From NCBI GenBank assembly GCA_963817515.1, contig CAWFPJ010000018.1, positions 186,001-250,000 on the forward strand: DNA of 64,000 nt. The letters are read 5' to 3'. The DNA comes from DATMNI01 sp963817515. Its GTDB lineage: Bacteria; Acidobacteriota; Terriglobia; Bryobacterales; Bryobacteraceae. The notes under the pieces are model-generated. The model was not told the DNA's origin, did not search any database, and worked only from the letters and a program-made list of their open reading frames with translations. Positions 42,962 to 50,271 of this stretch are shown here, piece by piece (within the stretch, counting starts at the first letter, position 1; each line of letters begins with the position of its first letter). The translations under genes were made by a program, and so were the position numbers.

Positions 42962-43213
42962 TCATGCTGCAAAACTCGATCCGTGACCAGCCGCGGTGAA
43001 TAACGCTCGGGCTGCTTCCCTACTCCGCAGCATCGATACCGCCAAGTCGCGGGTAGCCGTGCTGGGCAACTTGGAGCCAGCGGCACGGGCGGCCAAAAGC
43101 CATTCCGCGGCTTTCATGCTGTCCGCGGCTTCGGCCGTGATCTCAGCGGCGTCCAACAGATCAGCGAGGCGGATGGCTTTCATAAAACGGCCGCTAACTT
43201 CGTGGACGCTCAT
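42962..43213 (-). CDS. Small Ala-rich helical protein (83 residues)
   Basis: The ATG overlaps the stop of the gene upstream (ATGA). R-L-A-D-L-L-D-A-A-E-I-T-A-E-A-A-D and A-E-W-L-L-A-A-R-A-A-G dominate. No family recognised; the operon context supports it. Confidence 0.6.
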   Translation of the reverse strand: MSVHEVSGRFMKAIRLADLLDAAEITAEAADSMKAAEWLLAARAAGSKLPSTATRDLAVSMLRSREAARALFTAAGHGSSFAA

Positions 43214-43641
43214 GCGGCCGCCCCGAACCCAAGCGCCGCCTGTTGCTGCGGCTGGTAGTGCTCCTCAACGCGCCGCTCAAACCCAGCGAGGGCCTGAACC
43301 TCATTGCTGTACGGAACCTGGTCGACAACCTCGCCGTCAACCAGCAAGCGAACGGCAAACCGCTCCGCACCCACCAGTCCGTTGTCTGTGACCTCGATAC
43401 GGGCACCCAGCCGGATAGTCGATTCGTGGAATGTCAAGACCACGGCCAAGCTGTCGAGGTCGCCATCCTGCTTCATGGCTTCGATGCAGCGCGCGCACCA
43501 GAGCTTCTGCCCGACGGCATGACCGCTGCAGCGATCGCAAACGGTATCGGCGCATCGCTCGCACGCCTGGCAGGAGTTCCACTTTGTGGAATCGCAAGCG
43601 GGGCATTCGGAAGAGGTTTGGTAGGATTTGCCGTAGATCAT
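43210..43641 (-). CDS. Zinc-ribbon protein, first gene of the integrase operon
   Basis: 143 residues from ATG 43641 (M-I-Y-G-K-S-Y-Q-T-S). Multiple CxxC pairs lie in S-E-C-P-A-C-D, C-Q-A-C-E-R-C, C-D-R-C and L-W-C-A-R-C, enough for two or three zinc ribbons. A beta-type C-terminal half follows (I-E-V-T-D-N-G-L-V-G-A-E-R-F). A strong promoter ends 6 nt before the ATG, so the mRNA is probably leaderless. Possible regulator or nucleic-acid binder. Confidence 0.7.
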   Translation of the reverse strand: MIYGKSYQTSSECPACDSTKWNSCQACERCADTVCDRCSGHAVGQKLWCARCIEAMKQDGDLDSLAVVLTFHESTIRLGARIEVTDNGLVGAERFAVRLLVDGEVVDQVPYSNEVQALAGFERRVEEHYQPQQQAALGFGAAA

Positions 43642-43647
43642 GAACTG

Positions 43648-43676
43648 ATTATGCCTAGCATACTCGGTTACGTCAA
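43648..43676 (-). promoter_or_regulatory. Promoter of the integrase operon, leaderless type
   Basis: On the minus strand TTGACG (43676-43671), a 17-bp spacer and CATAAT (43653-43648). The ATG of the zinc-ribbon gene starts 6 nt after the -10 box. TTACGTCAAGC here and TTACGTTAAGC about 50 bp away, before the divergent gene, could be a shared operator pair. Confidence 0.65.
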
Positions 43677-43769
43677 GCATTATTTCAAAAGATCACATTC
43701 TTTTTTTGGGCGCTTACGTTAAGCTAGAGATAGCTTCAGGCCAAGCTTTGAGCCGAAGCGGACCAAACG

Positions 43770-44000
43770 ATGGCAAAGAAAAATCCGCACGCGGTTGCTC
43801 TGGGCCGGCTAGGTGGCCAAAAGGGCGGCCGAGCGCGGGCCGACAATCTCACCGCAGAGCAGTTATCGGAAATCGGCCGCAAGGCTGGGCTCGTGGGCGG
43901 CAAGGCCCGGGCCGAGGCTCTTACCGGTAAGCGCCGCCAGGAGATCGCGAAGAAGGCTGCCGCGGCGCGATGGAAGGACAAGCCGGCGAAGGGGAAGTGA
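43770..44000 (+). CDS. KGG-repeat basic protein
   Basis: 76 residues with Gly/Lys/Arg-rich repeats (A-L-G-R-L-G-G-Q-K-G-G-R-A-R-A and R-K-A-G-L-V-G-G-K-A-R-A). Such short proteins are widespread next to regulators and on elements, and probably bind nucleic acid. It is divergent from the integrase operon. Confidence 0.65.
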   Translation: MAKKNPHAVALGRLGGQKGGRARADNLTAEQLSEIGRKAGLVGGKARAEALTGKRRQEIAKKAAAARWKDKPAKGK

Positions 44001-44245
44001 TTAGGCTACGGAGCGAACATGCAAACCCCGAACGAAACCAAACCAGCCCTGATTGTGAAGATACCGAGAAGCTGCTGACCGTAGCCGAAGTAGCCAAGAT
44101 GCTGCGCGTCTCTGAGGCGTGGATTCGCAGCCACTCGAATGGCGGCAGCAATCCGCAGATACCCGTCGTGCGGATGGGGGCGTGCAGGCGCTTCCGGCGA
44201 GCGACCATTGAGAAGTTCATCGCGGATATGGAGCGCACCGCTTGA
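43997..44245 (+). CDS. Excisionase-family HTH protein
   Basis: 82 residues from GTG 43997, overlapping the stop of the KGG gene (GTGA); an upstream ATG at 43970 is possible. L-L-T-V-A-E-V-A-K-M-L-R-V-S-E-A-W-I-R-S-H followed by a wing (P-V-V-R-M-G-A-C-R-R-F-R-R) and I-E-K-F-I is the Xis/MerR-type HTH. With the divergent tyrosine recombinase it forms an Int/Xis pair separate from the one at the left end. Confidence 0.75.
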   Translation: MIRLRSEHANPERNQTSPDCEDTEKLLTVAEVAKMLRVSEAWIRSHSNGGSNPQIPVVRMGACRRFRRATIEKFIADMERTA

Positions 44246-44445
44246 TCGCATGGACAAGCCGAAACTTTGCTACCAGCTTCCGTTCGCCTAACGAGGCATG
44301 TCACAAGTGCCGACGGGTTGCAGGCTTCGGGCGTGTTGGGCTGGTGATCGCGTCCGGTATCCGTGTGAACGACCCGCGGCTTATACGGCTTCACTTTCAT
44401 GCCTTCAACCAAGGGCAGATCCAACCCGCGGAGACCTCCCAAAAA

Positions 44446-44528
44446 GGCAAACCCTTAAATGGGCAAGTTGTTGATTTGTAGTGGTCTTCGCAGTCCGCAG
44501 AGCGTTTTCACGGCAAACCCTTAAATGG
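44446..44528. repeat. 17-bp direct repeat pair GGCAAACCCTTAAATGG
   Basis: Exact copies at 44446-44462 and 44512-44528, 66 bp apart, in the gap between the Xis-like gene and the AlbA gene. The spacer has no gene. It may mark a deletion/insertion scar or a recombinase site for the second integrase. Confidence 0.6.
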
Positions 44529-44536
44529 AGCGGCCA

Positions 44537-45118
44537 TCACGCCCAATACGGCAGGTATCGCGCGAACCGACGAGACGCTCCGGCCTTTTCGTCCGCTTTG
44601 ATCTGTCCGGCTTCGATCGCCGTCGCGATCACTTGAGAAACGACTGCGCTTTTGCTTTCAGGAACGTGAAATCTCTCGCGTAGCGATTGGTTCGTCATAC
44701 GCTCGGACATAACCCATTTCAAAACGCAGTGCTGATAGCACGATCGGAGACGCTCCTCCCGATCCATCTGATGAAACTCTTTTGGACCACGTATCGTGAC
44801 CATCGTGCGCTTTTCCATAACACGGAAATCGGGCGCCGGCAATTGGCACACTTCCGCCATGCGCACTACTTTATCGATACCACTACTCTTCTCTTCGCAA
44901 ATTCCCATCCGGCGCATTAAGTCGGCAAGGCGTTCATTGCGCGACTGGTATCCATCAATGAATCTTTCCACGGGCACGACCGGAATCCCCGGATTAGAGA
45001 TTTCGAGCCGGTTACTGTAAACCTCCACCATCACTGAGGCACCCCCGATGGAGAGATCTTGATGGATCAAGGCGTTCGCTATAAGTTCGCGAATTGCGAC
45101 GTCTGGGACTAGCTTCAT
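44537..45118 (-). CDS. AlbA_2/Schlafen-type ATP-binding regulator, C-terminal part
   Basis: It contains the GHKL-like ATP-binding half: V-A-I-R-E-L-I-A-N-A-L-I-H-Q-D, then E-I-S-N-P-G-I-P, and a C-terminal winged-helix region (M-T-N-Q-S-L-R-E-R-F-H-V). Homologous proteins have this joined to the AlbA_2 domain in one chain. The start ATG overlaps the upstream stop by AGATGA, so either a 1-bp shift or coupled translation separates the halves. Confidence 0.75.
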   Translation of the reverse strand: MKLVPDVAIRELIANALIHQDLSIGGASVMVEVYSNRLEISNPGIPVVPVERFIDGYQSRNERLADLMRRMGICEEKSSGIDKVVRMAEVCQLPAPDFRVMEKRTMVTIRGPKEFHQMDREERLRSCYQHCVLKWVMSERMTNQSLRERFHVPESKSAVVSQVIATAIEAGQIKADEKAGASRRFARYLPYWA

Positions 45119-45945
45119 CTCCTGGCGTCCTTGATGATTTCATTCTGAGGAAGCTGTCGATTGACGAAGTGGACCAGCAACTGGAACCCAACTGCGTAGC
45201 CCCTCACGGCGAACCGATCAATGGTGGTCGTGCCAATTTTCGATGCGCCTTGGTACACTACCACGCGGGCTGCTTTCCTCTTCACGTCGGGGAAGGCGTC
45301 TAGAGAACGAGCAAGTAGGATCGCGCCTATTCGTCTGATCGCATACGTACCGTCGACTTCCGCATCCACTAATCTTTCAGTCAGCAACCGGTCAAGCACA
45401 CCCCGCATAGTTGCTGGATAGGAAAGGTTTAGGAGCTTGAAGAAACCTTCGGTGTCGATCAATTCAAGCACCCGCTCTCCGGTAACCTTGCGAGCCGCTG
45501 GCTCTTCTAACCAGTCAGGCTCGCCCTCTGCAAAAATCTTGCGAAGCCGATCCTCGCTCATTGGGACGAGTGATTCACCACAACGCATCCAGTAGGAGCC
45601 TTCCAACGAAAAAGCGGTTCCGCGTGGGCGCCCTGGAATCTGAAACACCACGACTCTTCCATCGGGATGCGCGACCTCTTCGATGTCAACGCGAAATCCC
45701 AAGGCCTGGAAGATCTTCTCTGACATCGCGATCGGATTATCGAATGCTTTTGTTCCGACAACTTTCCGAGGATGAGAATTGCCAACACCCAAAACCAGAC
45801 TGCCGCCGCCCTCATTAGCCATGGCAACGCAATACTGATACAGCTTCTGGTTGTCAAACTGGTTTTTTGCTTCTTTAAATTCCAGCCTTTCGGATTCACT
45901 CGGTAGCCGACGCCAGATGTCTATCTGTTCAGCCAAAATCGCCAT
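45115..45945 (-). CDS. AlbA_2/Schlafen-type regulator, N-terminal part
   Basis: The AlbA_2 domain is clear: E-S-E-R-L-E-F-K-E-A-K-N, then A-M-A-N-E-G-G-G-S-L-V-L-G-V and Y-W-M-R-C-G-E-S. It ends N-E-I-I-K-D-A-R-R where the ATPase half should continue. The family binds DNA or RNA and occurs on mobile elements and near defence genes. A TATTAT -10 box lies 6 nt before the ATG, so the transcript is likely leaderless. Confidence 0.75.
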   Translation of the reverse strand: MAILAEQIDIWRRLPSESERLEFKEAKNQFDNQKLYQYCVAMANEGGGSLVLGVGNSHPRKVVGTKAFDNPIAMSEKIFQALGFRVDIEEVAHPDGRVVVFQIPGRPRGTAFSLEGSYWMRCGESLVPMSEDRLRKIFAEGEPDWLEEPAARKVTGERVLELIDTEGFFKLLNLSYPATMRGVLDRLLTERLVDAEVDGTYAIRRIGAILLARSLDAFPDVKRKAARVVVYQGASKIGTTTIDRFAVRGYAVGFQLLVHFVNRQLPQNEIIKDARR

Positions 45946-45951
45946 TCAGGT

Positions 45952-45982
45952 ATAATAACACCCGAATCCAGCGATTCGTCAA
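45952..45982 (-). promoter_or_regulatory. Promoter of the AlbA_2 gene, leaderless type
   Basis: On the minus strand TTGACG (45982-45977), a 19-bp spacer and an extended -10 TGTTATTAT with TATTAT at 45957-45952, exactly 6 nt before ATG 45945. Confidence 0.5.
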
Positions 45983-46050
45983 ACGTATCGAGGCGGCGGT
46001 TGAAGCTGGCGGCCGCACCCCACCGCCACCGCACGAAGGGTTCGCGGGAC

Positions 46051-46194
46051 CTAATTCTCCAAGGGCATCTCCACGTAGTCGATGATTGACACGTCCACTG
46101 GAGTTTTCTGCGCGATCATACGCAGACCGAACTGTTGGATAGCGGTGAAAGATCGAAGGTCCGCTATCGGCGCGGGGAGTTGCCCGGGGTTCAC
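46051..46194 (-). pseudogene. C-terminal remnant of a TIGR03435-type protein
   Basis: The last 45 or so residues read A-D-L-R-S-F-T-A-I-Q-Q-F-G-L-R-M and V-D-V-S-I-I-D-Y-V-E-M-P-L-E-N before the stop. This is the signature end of TIGR03435 proteins, which are very abundant in Solibacter-like genomes. The rest of the gene is missing, so this is a scar of an earlier insertion or deletion. It occupies most of the gap between the AlbA and the next gene. Confidence 0.6.
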
Positions 46195-46348
46195 CAGTCG
46201 ATCGGACCACGATGGCGTTTTGCACCCAAGCGGAGCGACGAGCGCAATGGCTTACAAAGGGTTCTTTGCGCAACGCGCGGGACATCGGTAAAGAGTGTTC
46301 TCCCTTCCCATCGACACTGCGCCCTCTTTCAACGCAATCCCACTGCTC

Positions 46349-46975
46349 TTATATTCCTGCTGTGCTCCAAAGACCGGACGAGGATTCGTTCACAATAGTG
46401 GCCGCTGTGCCATCACTCTGCGGAAGCAGTTTAAGCTTATTGAGAACCGCAAGAATGCGAGGTTCATCCCACACGTCTGTTCCGTAAATGTGAAGGCCAC
46501 TCAGAACCTCCGCAATTCGCGTTGCATCAGACGGACCAAGTTCCTTGAGTGTCATCAAGACATGAAAGTCGGCAGCATCGAGCTTGACACCTTTGGTCCT
46601 CAGTTTGTTGCCAATTGTAAGAGCGCTGAAGGCGAGGCCGCCGGCCAATACTGCTGTTTGCGCGTTTGGAACAGACAAATATGTGATGACTGCCATCGCT
46701 GCCGGCGCCAGCTGCTCAAGTAGCTTAAGATCGTCGTTTTTGATAATCCAATGTCGGGCCCCGAGTGTGAGCCCATAGGCGGCCTTTATCGTTTTCCCCC
46801 GGATTACGTTCGGCACATCATATCTTCTAAGAAGGACTTCCGATCTCTTCTTCAACTCGTGTTTCAAGTCATCGGAAACGTCAGGCCAAGAGCCGATAGC
46901 GTCTTCGATCTTCTTGAGCGTGCTTTCTCTCTCACCCTTAACTTCGTCCCAAGTCGATACTTTTTCCGGATTCAT
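46349..46975 (-). CDS. Unknown protein with central hydrophobic hairpin (208 residues)
   Basis: Charged helical N-terminus (E-V-K-G-E-R-E-S-T-L-K-K-I-E-D), a hydrophobic centre (A-P-A-A-M-A-V-I-T-Y-L-S-V; A-G-G-L-A-F-S-A-L-T-I) and a C-terminal winged-helix-like segment (A-T-R-I-A-E-V-L-S-G). Possibly membrane-associated. No family recognised. Confidence 0.6.
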   Translation of the reverse strand: MNPEKVSTWDEVKGERESTLKKIEDAIGSWPDVSDDLKHELKKRSEVLLRRYDVPNVIRGKTIKAAYGLTLGARHWIIKNDDLKLLEQLAPAAMAVITYLSVPNAQTAVLAGGLAFSALTIGNKLRTKGVKLDAADFHVLMTLKELGPSDATRIAEVLSGLHIYGTDVWDEPRILAVLNKLKLLPQSDGTAATIVNESSSGLWSTAGI

Positions 46976-47124
46976 GATCTAGTTGCACCCTTTCAGAGAA
47001 GCACTTTACACTGTGCGATTGTAGTTGCGCAATGGGACTATGCGATCAGTAATGGGTAGTGGGTCAGTTTGAGTTTTGGAACGCTCGCCGAGTACAACAA
47101 GCGATCCGATAATCGCCCACTTCG

Positions 47125-47439
47125 TCATTTATCGCGAGCGCTGATGGAGGGATCGCCCAGCAGTTCCTTCAGCCTGGTTTTCAGCGCGACATCCGCGGGC
47201 GGACCACCTGGCCGGCGGAGCCACGCATCGAATACCGTCCGTGTCATCCGGTGCTGCGTGGTGGGCTCTCTCGACTCGACCACGAATTCATACAGCCCCT
47301 TCGGTTCGTACTTCAGGTGTTCGCAGCGGCGAAAGCGATCGATCGCCAGCCCCACGGCTTCGTAAAGCGTGCGGGCCTCGAGTTCGACCGCATGCTCTAT
47401 GCCCTCGGAATCCCTGAACGATACCCGGCAGTTCTTCAC
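47125..47439 (-). CDS. Small conserved protein, unknown (104 residues)
   Basis: N-C-R-V-S-F-R-D-S-E-G-I-E-H-A-V-E-L, then T-L-Y-E-A-V-G-L-A-I and a C-terminal helix. I recall this type as a short conserved protein of soil bacteria. Start GTG 47439. A better placed AAGGAG lies before an ATG at 47456 whose frame (M-V-L-Y-F-R) stops at the GTG, so a 1-bp shift may have removed the true N-terminus. Confidence 0.6.
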   Translation of the reverse strand: MKNCRVSFRDSEGIEHAVELEARTLYEAVGLAIDRFRRCEHLKYEPKGLYEFVVESREPTTQHRMTRTVFDAWLRRPGGPPADVALKTRLKELLGDPSISARDK

Positions 47440-47675
47440 CGAAAGTAGAGTACCATATTCTCCTTTTGTTCGCCTTAGCTGGCATGGCGAACGATTAAAA
47501 TGGCTCCCACAGGCTCCAAGGCAGGCATTGCGTGCTCGCGCTGCAAGTCCTCGCGGGTCTAGCCACCTGCTTCCCTGTCTACTGGTTCAAGTTGTGATGG
47601 CAGCCTAACTCGGAGCTGCACACGCAGAAGTCGGCAATGCGGAGATTGGTGCCTCTGATTCGATAGACTGGGATA

Positions 47676-48302
47676 GTGAATGCGGGATCTCATTGGGAAA
47701 ACGTTTACCGGACAAAAGCGCCTAATGCCGTGAGTTGGTATCGCCCGCACCTGGATCGTTCGCTGGAACTGATCGAAGCGGCTTCCCCCGACCATGCGGC
47801 ATCCATCATAGACGTCGGCGGCGGAGAATCAACCCTTGTGGATGATCTTCTAGACCGTGGATACCAGAACCTGACAATCCTGGATGTCTCTCAGACCGCC
47901 CTGAATGTGACGCGAGCCAGGCTCGGGGAAAATGGCGCTGCGGTTCACTGGATTTGCGCCGATGTCACTGGGGCGGACTTGCCGACCCATTCCTTCGACA
48001 TCTGGCATGATCGCGCCGTGTTTCACTTTTTGACCGCAGCGGAACAGCGGATTGCCTATGTCCAACTTGTCGCGCGAGCGGTGCGGCCCGGCGGTCACGT
48101 CATCGTGAGCACATTCGGACCCGAAGGACCCATGAAGTGCAGCGGACTTGACGTAGCGCGGTATGACGCCGATTCCCTTCATGGTGAGTTTGGCGAAGGG
48201 TTCAGGCTAATCGAAAGTTCCAAGGAATTGCATCGGACCCCATTCGGGACAACGCAGCAGTTTCTCTACTGCTATTGCAGGCGGTCTCCCGATATCGCGT
48301 GA
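47676..48302 (+). CDS. Class I SAM-dependent methyltransferase
   Basis: 208 residues. Motif I is I-I-D-V-G-G-G-E-S-T-L (with G-G-G in place of G-x-G), the acidic residue is in L-T-I-L-D-V, motif IV region F-D-I-W-H-D-R-A-V-F and V-R-P-G-G-H-V-I-V-S-T-F. The substrate is unknown. It starts at GTG with no strong ribosome-binding site. Close relatives are often annotated as thiopurine- or tellurite-type methyltransferases (from memory), but that is not decided here. Confidence 0.8.
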   Translation: MNAGSHWENVYRTKAPNAVSWYRPHLDRSLELIEAASPDHAASIIDVGGGESTLVDDLLDRGYQNLTILDVSQTALNVTRARLGENGAAVHWICADVTGADLPTHSFDIWHDRAVFHFLTAAEQRIAYVQLVARAVRPGGHVIVSTFGPEGPMKCSGLDVARYDADSLHGEFGEGFRLIESSKELHRTPFGTTQQFLYCYCRRSPDIA

Positions 48303-48386
48303 TTTTGGCAAAAATCTCCTCGACGCTCTTCAGTACAGCCGCGTGGGCCGGTCCGGCGGCAAGCCGGCAGAATCGCAGATCGCACT

Positions 48387-48699
48387 TTAAAGAGGGCGCT
48401 TTCGCCGTCCCGTAACAACAATGGCGGCTATTCCCGATACAGGCCATGGCCGTCGAAGCCGGCTCAGGAACCGGGGCCGCTCGACCGACTAGTCCGGCAG
48501 ACAGGTCAAGGTTGCTGACAAAACTTGTGTTACCGGTCGCCAGGTGGATAGCAATGTCGTTCGAGACATCCTGGCTCTCAGTCTCGGAGAAACCAAGGTG
48601 GGGGAATTCAAGGGACGTGTCGTGGATGGCTGGTGGATTCAGGACGAGTAGCAAATAGGAGTGGCGGTGTGATGAGATTGGAATGAATCCAGCCTGAAT
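48387..48699 (-). pseudogene. C-terminal fragment of a PEP-CTERM protein (frameshifted)
   Basis: The frame reads H-L-A-T-G-N-T-S-F-V-S-N-L-D and R-A-A-P-V-P-E-P-A-S-T-A-M-A. Removing one G from ATCGGGAATA then gives G-I-A-A-I-V-V-T-G-R-R-K-R-P-L and a stop at 48387-48389, the normal end of a sorting signal. No start or signal peptide is present after the stop at about 48700, so the N-terminal part is gone. Confidence 0.6.
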
Positions 48700-48879
48700 C
48701 TATCCTTCGGCGTCAAAGTCCGGATTGTTCAAAGTGGTCTCGTGGCCGCATTTAGCACACCTGAAAGGGATCGTCGCGAAACTTCGATAATCTTCTGGTA
48801 GATCCTGTCGTAACACACGAACAGTCTCTTGGCAGTTAGGGCAGACAAGCCGCATCCACCTTTGGTTGTATTCAGCCAT
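48700..48879 (-). CDS. Small zinc-ribbon protein (59 residues)
   Basis: From ATG 48879: R-W-M-R-L-V-C-P-N-C-Q-E-T-V-R-V and F-R-C-A-K-C-G-H-E-T-T. Two CxxC pairs form one zinc ribbon. Function unknown; perhaps a regulator. The frame is open upstream to 49122 without coding features. Confidence 0.6.
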   Translation of the reverse strand: MAEYNQRWMRLVCPNCQETVRVLRQDLPEDYRSFATIPFRCAKCGHETTLNNPDFDAEG

Positions 48880-49082
48880 GATCCACAGTAGCGCCACGTG
48901 CTTTCGTCTGCTGGTTCCTGCGCGCCTGATGGGCTGCGGCAGTACGCAATCCCGGAACCAGTTTGTCGTATTTCCGCTTCCATTCCCAGCGCCGACGCCG
49001 GGCGTTAGAATCTGCTGCCGAGGTGGTCCCGCCGTGCATGCCGCAAGCCGCGGCCTTCGCTGCCGCTCCGCGCGCGAAGATC

Positions 49083-49268
49083 TTAGCGCATGAAAAGACA
49101 GAAAAACGAAACGGTATACCACGCGAGCGCTAGGCCGCCAGCCGTCAAGAGAATCCGGCCGGCAAGCCGCGCTGCGTTTTTCCGCCCCTCATAAGACGAC
49201 ACGGCCGCGGAATCAACCCGCGAAAGGATACCGACTGATTCTCGAACACGTATCACCAGAGCGCTCAT
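49083..49268 (-). CDS. Small single-pass membrane protein (61 residues)
   Basis: GGAGGG lies 8 nt before ATG 49268. A soluble helical N-terminus (M-S-A-L-V-I-R-V-R-E-S-V-G) is followed by one transmembrane helix (I-L-L-T-A-G-G-L-A-L-A-W-Y-T-V-S-F-F). It is the last gene inside the element. Function unknown. Confidence 0.6.
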   Translation of the reverse strand: MSALVIRVRESVGILSRVDSAAVSSYEGRKNAARLAGRILLTAGGLALAWYTVSFFCLFMR

Positions 49269-49449
49269 TGTTGCCCTCCCATGCTCATCGGCATCTTCTG
49301 GGTTTTTTTCAATGCCGGCGCCTGAAAGCCGCCTCATACTGCTGCATAATCTAGTTCTCCAGCCTCAAATTCTGACTTGCAGTTGACCGCATAGACCCAA
49401 GAGATCGCGCGTTTGTTGGGCTTTTTGCGCAAAACGGGACATTGACCCG

Positions 49450-49498
49450 TTGCCTCCGGAGCAAAAGGTCGGTGGTTCGAATCCACTCGGGCGTACCA
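49450..49498 (+). repeat. attR: duplicated 3' part of tRNA-Arg
   Basis: 49 bp identical to 17188-17236. The 5' half of a tRNA is absent here (GACCCG precedes it), so this is an attachment-site copy and not a second tRNA gene. Confidence 0.92.
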
Positions 49499-49543
49499 TT
49501 TTTTCTACAACTTGCGAAGCCGACGCGCTACTCCTTGGGCCAA

Positions 49544-49598
49544 ATTCTGATACGGGACCGGTTGCTTTTTCCCCTCATTCTGCGGACCGTATCAGAAT
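49544..49598. repeat. 12-bp inverted repeat next to attR
   Basis: ATTCTGATACGG (49544-49555) and CCGTATCAGAAT (49587-49598) are exact reverse complements with a 31-bp loop. They lie 46 bp beyond attR, next to a transposase relic. They could be a terminator for convergent transcripts or a relic of an IS end. Confidence 0.55.
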
Positions 49599-49639
49599 TG
49601 CAGATCGCCAATCAGGTTGGTGTCCCGACAATTTCACCG

Positions 49640-49900
49640 GATTCGAGGGCGCACCCGCTGCCTCGCACAAACGACGATTTCCGGTTTGACGATGACCAGG
49701 AAAGATCGCCAGTCGCTCCAAGCTTCGCGTAGCCGAGTCCATTAGGAATGGACCGACTGACGTCAGTTTGGGCCGCCGCACGGAGCGACACAGCACGCAA
49801 AACGTGGTGCCGAAGCACGAGGTTCTCCAGTTGAGCGCCGCTCGCGGTTTGAAGGTGACCGACACAGCGGCTGACCGCACGTGAAGCGTGTTGAGCGTCG
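49640..49900 (-). pseudogene. Relic of an integrase-core (rve) transposase, N-terminal region
   Basis: Fragments on the minus strand in shifting frames: L-E-N-L-V-L-R-H-H, then V-R-R-P-K-L-T-S-V and S-F-L-V-I-V-K-P-E-I-V-V. This is the familiar N-terminal region (A-L-R-H-Q-L / V-K-P-E-T-V) of transposases with an integrase core. Several frame breaks and no catalytic core mean it is dead. Confidence 0.55.
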
Positions 49901-50271
49901 AACGCAAAAGCTGATGAAAGGATACTCAAACCCTATGTTCTTAACCAGTTCGAGGTTTGCGGTAGGGACAGTCTATGAACGGCGATTGTTCCGTCCGCGC
50001 CGGGTGTCTCCGCACTTCAAATGACGGGCGCTTGCTGGGGGCCGAGAGCATCGGGGCAAGGCGCTCGGCGCTCCACTGTCGGAACATCTCTCATGAGGGC
50101 GCCACAGAAATTCGATGAACAGATTTCGGATTTTTGCAGTCGATCTCCAACAAAGGGAGAACGAGAATAAAAAATCGGCTACGAAATCATGACAAATCGG
50201 CCAAACCTGCGGCGAATCCGATTCACGGCACTGCAACAATCGTTGGCGGATAATCACTGCTGCGAGGGACC
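49901..50271. other. 371-bp region without a supported gene
   Basis: No coding pattern seen. It precedes the metallophosphatase gene and probably contains its promoter. Confidence 0.45.

Larger units (their letters stand above)
17188..49498 (+). mobile_element. 32.3-kb integrative element in tRNA-Arg(CCG), satellite- or island-like
   Basis: It is bounded by the 49-bp tRNA repeats. The left end carries integrase, a small regulator, an Xis-like HTH protein, replication initiator-like and primase-helicase genes. The middle holds long Pro/Ala-rich proteins. The right half carries cargo and a second integrase operon. I recognise no capsid, portal, large terminase, tail, relaxase or type IV secretion gene. 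The tRNA is complete at the integrase side, so insertion did not destroy it. Confidence 0.88.

Noticed and set aside
17237..49450. Complete prophage or conjugative element
   Set aside because: No capsid, portal, large terminase, tail, relaxase, coupling protein or secretion ATPase could be recognised in any frame.
49450..49498. Second tRNA-Arg gene
   Set aside because: Only the 3' 49 bp are present; the acceptor 5' strand and D-arm are missing, so it is an att copy.
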